In this document: in pieces, positions 8,586 to 18,100 of the stretch
How positions within the stretch are numbered: position 1 is the stretch's first letter
How the letters are laid out: each line of letters opens with the position of its first letter
Assembly: GCA_963716685.1 (NCBI GenBank)
Contig: CAVQTR010000003.1
Location: forward strand, 1,302,001-1,366,000
Direction: 5' to 3'
DNA: 64,000 bases
Source of the DNA: JALYXI01 sp963716685
Lineage (GTDB): Bacteria; Acidobacteriota; Terriglobia; Bryobacterales; Bryobacteraceae
The notes under the pieces: generated by a model
Seen by the model: only the letters and a program-made list of their open reading frames with translations
What the model was told of the DNA's origin: nothing
Database searches by the model: none
Program-made: the position numbers and the translations under genes

Positions 8586-9885
8586 ACGTGCGCTCGCCCG
8601 CCGCAACGGGCGCAAACTTCTCCGTCCAGCGGATCACCGCCGCATCGCCCTCCGGAATGTCCATTCGCTGCGTGATCAGCACCGTGTTCATCTGCGCATC
8701 CGCCACCACCCAGCCGCTGCACCCCGCATAGATTTTTCGGCCCGCGTACCGCACTGCGCATCCGCCCGTAGAACTGGCGTAGCGGAAGACGTTCACCGGT
8801 GCGCCCTCGTACTTGCCTGTTCCTCCAAAGGCAATCTGCGCGTCGTCAAGCAACCGCTCGAGGATGCTCCACTGCTCGCCCGGCGTCACCCCGACGTTCC
8901 GCGGCCATGCCACGCTCGATGTCGCCGCCTGCCGCCCAGGAAGCCGCTGATACGTCTGGCCGCCCGCGCCCGTCGCCACCTGAAACAGCCAGCTCCGTTT
9001 CGCCCTGCCGCGCTCCCATGTGTCGATCGCTTCCAGGGCCGCAACGTTTTCCATCGCCGCGCCATTCTCCCGCGACCGCGCCCGCAGTAACCCAACCAGA
9101 TCGGCCCGCGCCGAAACCGCTTCGTTCACCATGCGGAACCCATCCGGCAATGGCTCGCTCGGGCCGGTAACCGCCCTCTGCTTCTGCGCCGGAAACAAAG
9201 CCAACGCCAGCGCCGGATTGGCTTCGTTCAGAAACTCCGCCACCAGCGCTGTCGAAATGGCCAGCGTTCCCGCATGCTGACCACCGCCCGTGCTCCGCAT
9301 GGCCACAATCCCCACCACGCGCCCGGCCGCGTCCATCACTGCGCCTCCGCTGTTTCCCGGACGGCTCGCGCAACTCAGCAGAAAATGCAGCGGCATCGCC
9401 GTCAGCCGGCCGTCCGCGGAGCGATGCGTCACGTCGTCGTTCACCACCACGCCGGAGGCCTCGTCGTACTCGTCCCCGAACCGGGCCGAGCGCACGACGC
9501 TCTGTCCCACAGCCGGAGCATCCAACGCAAACCGCGCGCCCCGAAATTCGCCTGGCAGGGCCGACGCCAGCGTCAGCAGTGCCAGATCCTTCGCCGGATT
9601 ATATTTCCGTACCCCCAGCGCTGTCTCCACCGCCTGCGCCCCGGGTTCGTACGGCCCCGTAAACAACTGCGCGTTCCGCGCCGCCACGCCTTCCACGCGC
9701 AGATCCGCGCCCAGCAGCGCGGCCACATGATAGTTCGTCAGCACATGGGCGCAGGGTGTGTCCAGGCAGACCCCGGTGCCCAGCCACGGCACGCCCGCAT
9801 GCATCGCACGAATGTTCACCACGCCTGGGTTGCCTGCCGCCGCCACCAGACGTGCACTCAGAATTGCCAGCAGAAATATCTTCAC
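8446..9885 (-). CDS. Secreted trypsin-like serine protease
   Basis: A 479-residue protein starting at GTG 9883-9885, chosen because a signal peptide follows (KIFLLAILSARLVAAAG). The chymotrypsin-fold protease domain shows the complete triad: His53 in TNYHVA, Asp100 in NPAKDLALL, and Ser179 in RPGNSGGAV. This arrangement is like S1C/DegP-type and V8-like proteases, but no PDZ domain follows. The C-terminal half (about residues 220-479) is not recognised. It contains GGCAVRYAGRKIYAGCSGW with a possible disulfide, and could be a pro- or substrate-binding region. The first 140 bases from the stop lie under the convergent SGNH gene. Periplasmic or extracellular activity is expected. Confidence 0.82.
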   Translation of the reverse strand: MKIFLLAILSARLVAAAGNPGVVNIRAMHAGVPWLGTGVCLDTPCAHVLTNYHVAALLGADLRVEGVAARNAQLFTGPYEPGAQAVETALGVRKYNPAKDLALLTLASALPGEFRGARFALDAPAVGQSVVRSARFGDEYDEASGVVVNDDVTHRSADGRLTAMPLHFLLSCASRPGNSGGAVMDAAGRVVGIVAMRSTGGGQHAGTLAISTALVAEFLNEANPALALALFPAQKQRAVTGPSEPLPDGFRMVNEAVSARADLVGLLRARSRENGAAMENVAALEAIDTWERGRAKRSWLFQVATGAGGQTYQRLPGRQAATSSVAWPRNVGVTPGEQWSILERLLDDAQIAFGGTGKYEGAPVNVFRYASSTGGCAVRYAGRKIYAGCSGWVVADAQMNTVLITQRMDIPEGDAAVIRWTEKFAPVAAGERTFMLASELEMSGEYRNGRVYRASARWSGYQVFVAESTLRFDAEVGQN

Positions 9886-9978
9886 CGGAAGCCTGTCAGC
9901 CAAGAATACGGGCTCACAAGCGGCCCCACGCCCCGCCGCGCGCATGCGCCCCGGGCTTCGTACCAGGACGGGTTTGCG

Positions 9979-11472
9979 CTACTTCGCGCGCAGACGGATC
10001 TCTACCGTCAGCCCGTTCGGCACGCGGTTCCGGCACTGCACGCTGCCCCGGCACGCCTCCACGCAGCTCTTCACAATAGCCAGCCCCAGCCCCACGCCAC
10101 CGCTCGACCGGTTGCGCGACGCCTCCGCCCGGTAAAACGGCGTAAACACGCGCTCTAGTTCGCTCTCCGGCAGCCCCGGTCCGCTGTCCGCCACCGCTAT
10201 TACCGCGTCCGCGCCTTCCCTCCGCGCCGTAACCAGCACCGGACCCGCGCTGCCCGCATACCGCACGGCGTTTCGTACCAGATTCGACACGGCGCGCCGC
10301 AGATCGTCCGCGTCCGCCATCGCCCACAGGTCCGCGTCCGCTGTCACCCGCACCTCGGCCTCGCCCGCTTCGCGCGCCGCCGCCTCCTCCAGAATCGGCT
10401 TCACATCCACCGGCCGGAGCGTCTTCTGTTGCGGCTGAATCCCGGCCTTCGAAAACTGCAGCAGCTCCCCTACCAGCACCGACATCTGGCCCACCTCATC
10501 CTGCAGATCCTGCACCGCGGTCTTCTGATCCTCCGCCGCGCGCTGCTCCAGAATCCCCACCGAAAACTGTATCCGCGCGATTGGCGAACACAGCTCATGC
10601 GCAATATCGCCCAGAAATCGCTTCTGCCCTGTTACGAATCCGGAGAGCCGCGTCGCCATCGCATTGATGGCCGCCGCCAGCCGCCCCAGTTCGTCGTTGC
10701 GCGCCTCGGAAAGCCGCTCGTCGAAATGCCCCTCCGCAATCTGCCCCGTCACCCTCGTGATCTGCGAAATTGATCGGCTCAGCCCGCGAATCAGCGGCAG
10801 CCAGCACAGCACGAAGATCGCGATCACCGTTCCCGTCGCCGTCGCCCACGGCTTGTAATCAAAAAACAGCGGCGTGCCGAAGAAGGTCGGCGAGGTCATC
10901 AGCACCGTTCCCGGCCGGCCTTCGTCCCCGTCTCGCTCCCGCAGCGGAATTCGCACGCCCACCCAGTACAGCTTCGGATCCGCGGTCGCTACTTGAAAGA
11001 TCGGATGCTGCGGCGCTCCGTCCGGCGGAGGCCCGTGTCCCCGCGGCGGCCGCTGTCCGTTATTCGGCCGATCGTCATCCCGCTGATCCTCCTTCCGGTG
11101 ACGCCGTGGCGGCGGTGATCCCTCGCGCCTTGGCGGCGGACGCCGCAGTTCCTGCTCCACGGTTTGCGGCAGATGTACCGGTTGGCCGCCTGCCTGCGTT
11201 CCGCCGTCCTCGAACAGGTAAAAGTTCACCCCATACGTCCGCGCATAACGCCGCAGCAGATCCTCGCGTCCGCTTTCCGGCGTATCCGCGAGATCCAAAG
11301 CCAGCAGGCGCGCCGCCGCCAGCACTCGGTCCTCTGCCGCGCTAAACAGAAATGAGCCAAACTCCACGTGCAGCTGCACCCGCGCAAACACAACGAACAC
11401 CGCCGCCAGCGCCAGCAGATTCACCAGAGCCAGCAGCACAATCTTCGTGGCCAGCGGAAAACGCGCCTTCAT
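9979..11472 (-). CDS. CpxA-like sensor histidine kinase
   Basis: A 497-residue membrane kinase. TM1 is about residues 10-30 and TM2 about 210-230, enclosing a periplasmic sensor. HAMP runs to about 280, then the HisKA dimerisation helix with His292 in GDIAHELCSPIARIQ. The ATP-binding domain shows N box NLVRNAVRYAG, G1 ADSGPGLP, F box VFTPFYR and G2 GVGLGLAI. The HELxSPxAR box is typical of the CpxA group. Residues 110-153 of the sensor are an unusual Pro/Arg/His/Asp-rich low-complexity stretch. Its start overlaps the stop of the response regulator by 4 bases, so the pair is translated together. Envelope stress sensing is a guess by analogy. Confidence 0.93.
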   Translation of the reverse strand: MKARFPLATKIVLLALVNLLALAAVFVVFARVQLHVEFGSFLFSAAEDRVLAAARLLALDLADTPESGREDLLRRYARTYGVNFYLFEDGGTQAGGQPVHLPQTVEQELRRPPPRREGSPPPRRHRKEDQRDDDRPNNGQRPPRGHGPPPDGAPQHPIFQVATADPKLYWVGVRIPLRERDGDEGRPGTVLMTSPTFFGTPLFFDYKPWATATGTVIAIFVLCWLPLIRGLSRSISQITRVTGQIAEGHFDERLSEARNDELGRLAAAINAMATRLSGFVTGQKRFLGDIAHELCSPIARIQFSVGILEQRAAEDQKTAVQDLQDEVGQMSVLVGELLQFSKAGIQPQQKTLRPVDVKPILEEAAAREAGEAEVRVTADADLWAMADADDLRRAVSNLVRNAVRYAGSAGPVLVTARREGADAVIAVADSGPGLPESELERVFTPFYRAEASRNRSSGGVGLGLAIVKSCVEACRGSVQCRNRVPNGLTVEIRLRAK

Positions 11473-12185
11473 GGCTTCAGCAGCATGTAGCCCACGCCGC
11501 GGTGGGTCTGAATGAATCGCGGCGCCTTCGGATCGTCGCCCAGCTTCCGCCGGATCGATGAAATATGCACGTCGATCGACCGGTCGAACACCTCAAAGTC
11601 GCGCTCCGCCACTTCCAGCAGCAGGCGCTCCCGCGTCTTCACCCGTCCGCTCGCGCGCGCCAGCGAGAGCAGCAGATCGAACTCCACCGCGGTAAGCGAC
11701 AGCGGTTGGTCCGCCAGCAGAGCCAGCCGCGTTTCCGGCTCCAGCCGCAGTTCACCCACCACCACCGGCGGCTCCCCTTCGCTCACCGTCGCCACCACGG
11801 TCAGGCGCGAACGCCGGATCACCGCCCTTAGCCGCGCCAGCAGCTCACGCGTGGAAAACGTTTTCGGCAGATAGTCGTCCGCGCCGATCTCGAGACCCAC
11901 AATGCGGTCCGCCTCATCGCCCAGGCCGGTCAGCATCAGCACCGGCACGTTCGAGCGCAGCCGCAGCCGTTTCAAGACCTCGAAGCCGTCCATCCCGGGC
12001 ATCATCACATCCAGGATCACCGCGTCGAAAGCAACCCCCGCGAACAGCGCCTCTAGCCCGTCGCTGCCGGTATGCGCCACCGCCACCTCATAACCCAGTG
12101 GCTGCAGATAGTCCCGCACCAGATGGCACAGCTTCACATCGTCATCCACCACCAGTAAGCGCGTGCTCAGTGTTCCGGCTGCCAT
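11469..12185 (-). CDS. OmpR/PhoB-family response regulator (CpxR-like)
   Basis: A 238-residue regulator. The receiver domain has acidic residues in VVDDD, phosphoacceptor Asp59 in VILDVMMPG, the Thr in MLTGLG, and Lys108 in DYLPKTF. The winged-helix C-terminal domain includes LSLTAVEFDLLLSLARASG, RSIDVHISSIRRKLGDD and the wing FIQTHRGVGYML. It is the first gene of a two-gene unit with the CpxA-like kinase (ATGA overlap at 11469-11472). Divergent from it, across 115 bases, is the DUF1111 di-haem gene. That intergenic region is the natural place to look for its operator, but I could not identify a clear repeat there. Confidence 0.94.
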   Translation of the reverse strand: MAAGTLSTRLLVVDDDVKLCHLVRDYLQPLGYEVAVAHTGSDGLEALFAGVAFDAVILDVMMPGMDGFEVLKRLRLRSNVPVLMLTGLGDEADRIVGLEIGADDYLPKTFSTRELLARLRAVIRRSRLTVVATVSEGEPPVVVGELRLEPETRLALLADQPLSLTAVEFDLLLSLARASGRVKTRERLLLEVAERDFEVFDRSIDVHISSIRRKLGDDPKAPRFIQTHRGVGYMLLKP

Positions 12186-12300
12186 TGCGATTCACTACTA
12201 TTACTCGATTCCGCCCCGCCGCGAACAACATTTACGAAAGCCTTACAATTCTCCGCTTTCCACGCACACTAGCTTTACGCCGCGCTGTTGCACTGATGTC

Positions 12301-13584
12301 ATGAGCCTGCGCCTTTCCTTCCTCTGTGTTGCCGCCACCGTACCCCTGCTGTACAGCCAGACCGATCCCGGTCCCCGCGCCGGAGAGCCCGCCGCCGGCC
12401 GCGCTCTGCCTGGCCTCAACGCGCTCGAAACCGCGTTCTTCACTGAAGGCGCCGCGCGCTTCAGCCAGGTCGATACCGTGGCGTCCGGACTCGGCCCGCG
12501 CTTCAATCTGAACAGCTGTTCCGCCTGCCACGCCGCGCCCGCGCCCGGTGGCGCCAGCCCCGCGGTCAACCCGCAGATCGCCGTCGCCACTGCTTTCGGC
12601 GCGCAGAACACTGTACCCTCGTTCGTCCAGTCGGATGGTCCCATCCGCGCCGTCCGTTTCGCGCGCACTCCCGCCGGCGCACCCGATGGCGTCGTTCACC
12701 AGCTCTTCGTCATCACCGGCCGTGACGATGCTGGCGGCTGCAACATCCAGCAGCCCGATTTCGCCACGGCGGTAGCCCGCAACAACGCTTTCTTCCGCAT
12801 CCCGTCCGTCCTGTACGGAGCCGGTCTCATCGAGGCGATTACCGATTCCACCATCCTGGCTAACCGCGATGCCAACGGCCAGCAGAAGAATCGCCTCGGC
12901 ATCCAGGGCCATGAGAACCGCGATCCCGCCGATGGTACAGTCACCCGCTACGGTTGGAAAGCGCAGACCAAATCGCTGCTCATGTTCGCCGGTCAGGCAT
13001 ACAACATCGAGCAGGGAGTGACCAACGAACTCTTCCCCTCCAAGCAGGACGAGACTCCCGGCTGCACGCTCCACGCCACGCCCGAAGACCGCACCGACCT
13101 CGCCGCGTCCACGCCCCTCGCCGGCCTCAGCGACATCACGGCCATGGCCGGCTTCATGCGCTTCCTCGCTCCGCCCCGGCCCGCGCCCGATACGCCATCC
13201 ATCGCCAGCGGCCGCGCCCAGTTCAACCAGATTGGCTGTGCCCTCTGCCACTCGGTATCCCTCAACAGCGGCGCCGCTTTATCCGCCGCGCTCGCCAATC
13301 AGCCCGTCTTTCTCTATTCGGATCTGCTTGTCCATCGCATGGGCAGCAACCTGAACGACAACATCCAGCAGGGCCTCGCCCGCGGCGACGAGTGGCGCAC
13401 CGCTCCGCTCTGGGGACTCGGCCAGCGCCTCTTCCTGATGCACGACGGTCGCACCTCCGACCTCATGCAATCCATTCAGCTGCACTCCGGCCAGGGCTCC
13501 GAATCGAACGCCGTCGTCAACAACTTCAACGGCCTGTCCGCCCAGGCGAAGCAGGACATTCTGAACTTTCTGCGCTCGTTGTAA
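12301..13584 (+). CDS. Di-haem DUF1111 oxidoreductase / putative peroxidase
   Basis: A 427-residue exported protein with signal peptide (LRLSFLCVAATVPLLYS, cut before Q-T-D). Two c-type haem attachment motifs are seen: CSACH at residues 73-77 and CALCH at 313-317. This arrangement is that of the DUF1111 (di-haem oxidoreductase, putative peroxidase) family. Supporting blocks are RFNLNSCSACH near the first haem, and the C-terminal WRTAPLWGLGQR, LMHDGRTSDLMQSIQLH and LNFLRSL, which are characteristic of MauG/CcpA relatives. It is periplasmic. Start at ATG 12301 was preferred over an upstream in-frame ATG because the signal peptide begins there. It is divergent from the CpxR-like regulator, and its 3' end overlaps the glycosyltransferase gene by 59 bases. 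Confidence 0.9.
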   Translation: MSLRLSFLCVAATVPLLYSQTDPGPRAGEPAAGRALPGLNALETAFFTEGAARFSQVDTVASGLGPRFNLNSCSACHAAPAPGGASPAVNPQIAVATAFGAQNTVPSFVQSDGPIRAVRFARTPAGAPDGVVHQLFVITGRDDAGGCNIQQPDFATAVARNNAFFRIPSVLYGAGLIEAITDSTILANRDANGQQKNRLGIQGHENRDPADGTVTRYGWKAQTKSLLMFAGQAYNIEQGVTNELFPSKQDETPGCTLHATPEDRTDLAASTPLAGLSDITAMAGFMRFLAPPRPAPDTPSIASGRAQFNQIGCALCHSVSLNSGAALSAALANQPVFLYSDLLVHRMGSNLNDNIQQGLARGDEWRTAPLWGLGQRLFLMHDGRTSDLMQSIQLHSGQGSESNAVVNNFNGLSAQAKQDILNFLRSL

Positions 13585-14848
13585 AACGCCGTTCGCGCGT
13601 TGGCACTGTTTCCGCAACGGTCTGGCGGTAAATCGCCAGAGCGCTGGCCATACGCGCCTCCCAGCCGTATTCCTTCTCTGCGCGGGCCCTCCCGCGCAGA
13701 CCCCGCTGGCGCCACAATTCCGGGTTTCGAACGATGTCACGGAAGGCGTCCGTCAGGCCCTGAATCAGAGCCTCCGGCCCCGCCGCCGAAACCAGGCGCC
13801 CCACTTCGTCATCCACCAGTTCCGCCGGTCCCCCGTAATTCACGGCCAGCACCGGCAGCGCGGACGCTTCGGCTTCCAGCAGCACGGCCCCTCCGGATTC
13901 GCGCACGGAAGGCAAACAAAACACGTGTGCCTTCCGCATCTCTATGGCTACTTCAGTCAGCGGCAGGGCTCCGGCAAAAGTCACGAGATCCGCCACGCCC
14001 AGCTGCTTCGTCAAATCCTCCAGCTCCTGCCGGATCGGTCCGTCGCCCACGATGCTGACGCGCACCGGCAGTTCTCTGCGCACTCGCGCCGTCGCCTCTA
14101 TCAGCATGGCCACCCCTTTCACCGGCAGCAGACGCCCGGCAAAGATCACCCGCAGTGGATTCGTCATCGAGGGCGGTGAGTCCCAGGTCCCTGCGGTGAA
14201 GCTCTCGAGGTCCACCCCGTTCTCCAGCATCCGCAGAACCGGCGCCCGCTGCGGCAAACTTTGGTCCGTCGATCGCGTCGCACTCAGAATCAGCGCAGCG
14301 TTGCGCGTGCAGCCGAAACTCCAGTCGAGAAACCGGCCGATCTCACGCGCACGGTACATCCAGCCCGAATCCGCCTTCATCACTTCCGGGAAACCGGCCG
14401 GCGACGCCAGTCCCCCGTTCCACGGTCCCACGATCAGCGGAATCCCAAGCCGGTGCAGACGCGTGGCGGCCAGTGGCGAGACCGGAGTCACCGCGTGAAT
14501 CACATCCCAGTCCGTCCCGCGCTTTCTGAGTTGACGCAACGCCACCCGATCATAAACATAGAAATCCGCTGAGGAAAGCAGGAATACCGCGTGCTCGCTA
14601 TTAGGAAACAGCCGGCGCGCCAGCCGGTACAGTGGACCCGCGAACCACTCCGTATCGATGTACAGAATTTCCGAGCCGGGCAGAGGGGCGCCAGCCGCCG
14701 TCAGGCATTTGCGGTTGCGCGCATGCGTAACCAGGGTCACGGACGCGTGGCGAGTCATGCGCGAATACCATTCCCAGCCAATCTGCGATACCGAACCCAT
14801 CCCCGGACCGCACTGGTACGCGGCTAACAGAACGCGAAGCGACTTCAT
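13526..14848 (-). CDS. GT4-family glycosyltransferase
   Basis: A 440-residue GT-B glycosyltransferase. The N-terminal acceptor domain begins VLLAAYQCGPGMGSVSQIGWEW. The C-terminal donor domain shows IFAGRLLPVKGVAMLIEA, VSIVGDGPIRQELE, and the EX7E pair in RESGGAVLLEAEA. This fits the family that transfers hexoses from nucleotide or polyprenyl donors onto glycans, as in exopolysaccharide or lipopolysaccharide synthesis. It stands alone without other glycan genes, so the product cannot be named. The last 20 residues are Ser/Pro/Arg-rich, where the gene overlaps the di-haem gene convergently. A 277-base region separates its start from the next receptor gene. Confidence 0.88.
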   Translation of the reverse strand: MKSLRVLLAAYQCGPGMGSVSQIGWEWYSRMTRHASVTLVTHARNRKCLTAAGAPLPGSEILYIDTEWFAGPLYRLARRLFPNSEHAVFLLSSADFYVYDRVALRQLRKRGTDWDVIHAVTPVSPLAATRLHRLGIPLIVGPWNGGLASPAGFPEVMKADSGWMYRAREIGRFLDWSFGCTRNAALILSATRSTDQSLPQRAPVLRMLENGVDLESFTAGTWDSPPSMTNPLRVIFAGRLLPVKGVAMLIEATARVRRELPVRVSIVGDGPIRQELEDLTKQLGVADLVTFAGALPLTEVAIEMRKAHVFCLPSVRESGGAVLLEAEASALPVLAVNYGGPAELVDDEVGRLVSAAGPEALIQGLTDAFRDIVRNPELWRQRGLRGRARAEKEYGWEARMASALAIYRQTVAETVPTRERRFTTSAESSECPASPGRTGR

Positions 14849-15071
14849 GATCCGTGAATTTACCCGGATTAATACTAATATAATTCAGAATGAATGACTA
14901 CCTAGTACGATTTGATAGCGAAACTAAGTATCTCACCAGCAGCTGAAGAGTATTAACTCTGGATCACTCGCTACGCAGTAAGCCGGCCGGATTGAGCATA
15001 GTCGAGGCAGGCCTGCGCGCATTTCGGCTGATTCTATCTGGCCCGCGGTGATAAACTGTCACACAGTCTTC

Positions 15072-15106
15072 GCTGAGCGCTCCGGGCGGGGTGCCCTTCG
15101 CTCAGC
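15072..15106 (+). promoter_or_regulatory. Strong stem-loop in the leader of the TonB-dependent receptor gene
   Basis: The stem is GCTGAGCG (15072-15079) paired with CGCTCAGC (15099-15106), perfect over 8 bp. An inner GGGC/GCCC stem encloses the loop GGGGT. It ends 5-6 bases before the purine-rich ribosome site (aaaaggggaaa), with ATG at 15126. There is no T-run, so it is not an ordinary terminator. It could stabilise the mRNA or control ribosome access. Function is inferred from position only. Confidence 0.55.
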
Positions 15107-15125
15107 CACAAAAGGGGAAACACAA

Positions 15126-18100
15126 ATGAAAACGGTTCATGCAGGACGCCGCGCGCGCCTGCTGCTCGCCTCTGTCCTGCTCAGCCTTGCTGTCCCATCG
15201 ATTCGCGCCCAGGAAACCACCGCCACTCTCGTCGGCACCGTCACCGATACCTCCAGCGCCGCCGTCGCCAATGTTCTGATCAAGGCAATTAACCTCGGCA
15301 CAAATACTTCGCGTGAAACGCAGTCCGACGCCGCCGGCAGTTACTCGCTCCCGTTCCTGCCCGCGGGCGATTACGCTGTCACCGCGTCGATCAGCGGCTT
15401 CCAGTCCCAGAAAGTCGACCGCATGACACTGCAGGTTCAGCAGACCGCCCGCATGGATTTCAAGCTAACCGTCGGCAGCGTCACGGAAAGCATCCAAGTG
15501 GCCGCCGCAGCCGCCGTGCTGCAAACTGAAAATGCCACTGTCGGCACCGTAATCGATGCCGGCAAGATCGTCGAGCTCCCTCTGAACGGCCGTAACTTCA
15601 TTCAGCTCGCGCAGCTCATTCCCGGCGTGCAGCCCGGCACTCCCGGCTCCATCACCGTGCGCCGCGGCCGCGGTTCCGTCGGCCAAACCGACGCCGGCTT
15701 CGGTTCCACCTCCGCCTCCGCCAACGGCCAGCGCGATACCGCCGACCGCTTCTTTCTCGATGGCATCGAAACCATGGATTACGACGCTGTCACTTACAGC
15801 TTCTCCCCATCCATCGACGCCATCGCCGAATTCAAAGTCGAAACCAGTACTTACTCCGCCGAGTCCGGTTCCGCTCCCGGCGCGCAGGTCAGCATGGTGA
15901 CTAAGTCCGGCACCAACGCACTCAACGGCACCCTGTGGGAGTTCAACCGCAACGACGCTCTTACCCAGAGTTACGATGCCATTGCCGATAAGAGCGTCAA
16001 GCCCGCCCGCCTGAACCGCAACCAGTTCGGCGCCAACATCGGCGGGCCCGTCGTGCTGCCGAAGCTCTATCACGGCAAAGACAGAACGTTCTTCTTCTTC
16101 AACTGGGAATCCGGTTATGTCGCCCAGGGCGCGCCCGTAACGCCGCTGACCATTCCGCCCGCGGCCATCCGCACAGGCGATTTCTCCCAGGTCATCAACG
16201 CCAAGACCAAAGCCCCGCTCGTTATCAACGATCCGTTCTCCGGCAGCCCCTTCCCCGGTAACATCATTCCCACTTCCCGCCTCAGCCCGCAGGCCCTCGT
16301 CTTTCTCCAGTTCGTTCCCCAGCCCAACCTGAATGCCACCGCGGCCAATAACTATCTTCCCGTGGCTTACACCGCGCTGCCCTATCAACGTAACTACACC
16401 ACCCGCATTGACCACAACCTGTCTCAGCGCGATCTCCTTTCCGGCACTTACCTGTTCAACGACACCTACGAAGCCTCAGTACCTGTCTGGGGACATGACC
16501 AGCGCAATAACTTAGGCCGCACTCAGAACGCCCAGGCCTCTGAGATCCACACCTTCAGCCCCACCCTCATCAACTCCGCCCGCTTCGGCTGGCACACCTT
16601 CAACGAAGCCGAAGTCTTCGGCACCACCAACGATCCCGCCTACGATGTCACCGGCAAGATGAATCTCCCCGGCGTTTCCCGCCTGCCGCTCGAATACGGC
16701 CCTCCCAGCATCAGCATCAGCGGTCCTGACGGCGTCTTCAGCGTCTACAATCTGCAGCGCCAGATCGGCCCGCGCACCCGCGCCAACTCCATCTTCCAGT
16801 ACCTCGACACCTTTTCCTGGCAGCGCGGCAGCCACTCCATCAAAATCGGCATGGAATGGAACCGCCGCAACGTGCAGTTTTCCCAATCCCGCGCGCCTCG
16901 CGGCAGCTTCAACTTCACCGGCATCTACACCGGTTCCGCCCTCGCCGATTTCATGCTCGGCTATGTCGCCTCAGATAACCTGAACCCCACCCACACCAAC
17001 ACCAACCTGACCGACATCACCCAGGCTTACTACATCGCGGACGACTGGAAAGTAACTCAGCGCCTCACCATCAACTTAGGCCTCCGCTGGGATTACTTCG
17101 CTCCTTACACCCAGTCCGACGATAAGTTCGCTGATATCTATCAAAATGGCTTCCAGCTGGGCAATGTCTACACTCCCGCTAACTCGCCCTACGGTCGCGG
17201 CCTGCTGCAAAAGAACATGAAAGACTTCGGCCCGCGCTTCGGCTTCGCCTACCGACCCTCCTTCCTCGGCGAGTCCGTCGTTCGCGGCGGCTACGGCATC
17301 TACTACACCTCCGAAGTCTCGAACGCCATCTTCGCCATGGCGGAAGGCGATCAGGCCACAGCCGGAGCCAGCGTCATCGGCAACCTCTCCGGTCAGCCCA
17401 ACATCTTTTTCAATAATCCATTCGCCGCAGCCACCAACAGCGGCGGACTCCCCTTCGCCGTCAGCAACGATCAGAACCTGAAAGACAGCTACATCCAGCA
17501 GTGGAACCTCAACGTCCAGAAGAAGCTTCCCGGCAACATCGTGCTCGACGTCGGCTATGTCGGGTCGAAAGGCACGCGCCTCATCGTGACTTATCCCGAT
17601 CTCAACATGCCCCTGACCATCGTCGATCCGCGCACCGCCGGGCTCGGTTCCGTTGCCTCCCGCCGTCCCGATCAGCTGTTTCAGCGCGCCGTCACCGCCG
17701 ATAAGTCCGTCGGCAACTCCATCTATCACGCGCTCCAAACCAAGGCCGAGCGCCGCATGGGTCAGGGCTTAACTTTCCTGCTCGCTTATACCTTCGCGAA
17801 ATCCATCTCAGGCCCATCCGATATCGGCGGCCAGATCGGCGGCGGCTTCTATATCGGCACTCCGCAGAACCCCTACTACGCGCGGGGCGATCGCTCCGTC
17901 TCCGGCTTCGATCTTAAGCACCGCGTCGTCGCCACCGTGCTGTATGACATCCCCTTCGCCCACCACCTGCACGGCCCCGCCCGCTACGCCCTCGATGGCT
18001 GGCAGCTTTCCACCATCATGACCGCCCAGACCGGCTTCCCTTCGCCTGTCACCTCGAACCTCGATACCACCGGCACCGGCATCACCTCGCGGCCCAACCA

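Noticed and set aside
12232..13251. 339-codon minus-strand open frame
   Set aside because: Antisense to the DUF1111 gene, whose haem motifs and signal peptide are clear.
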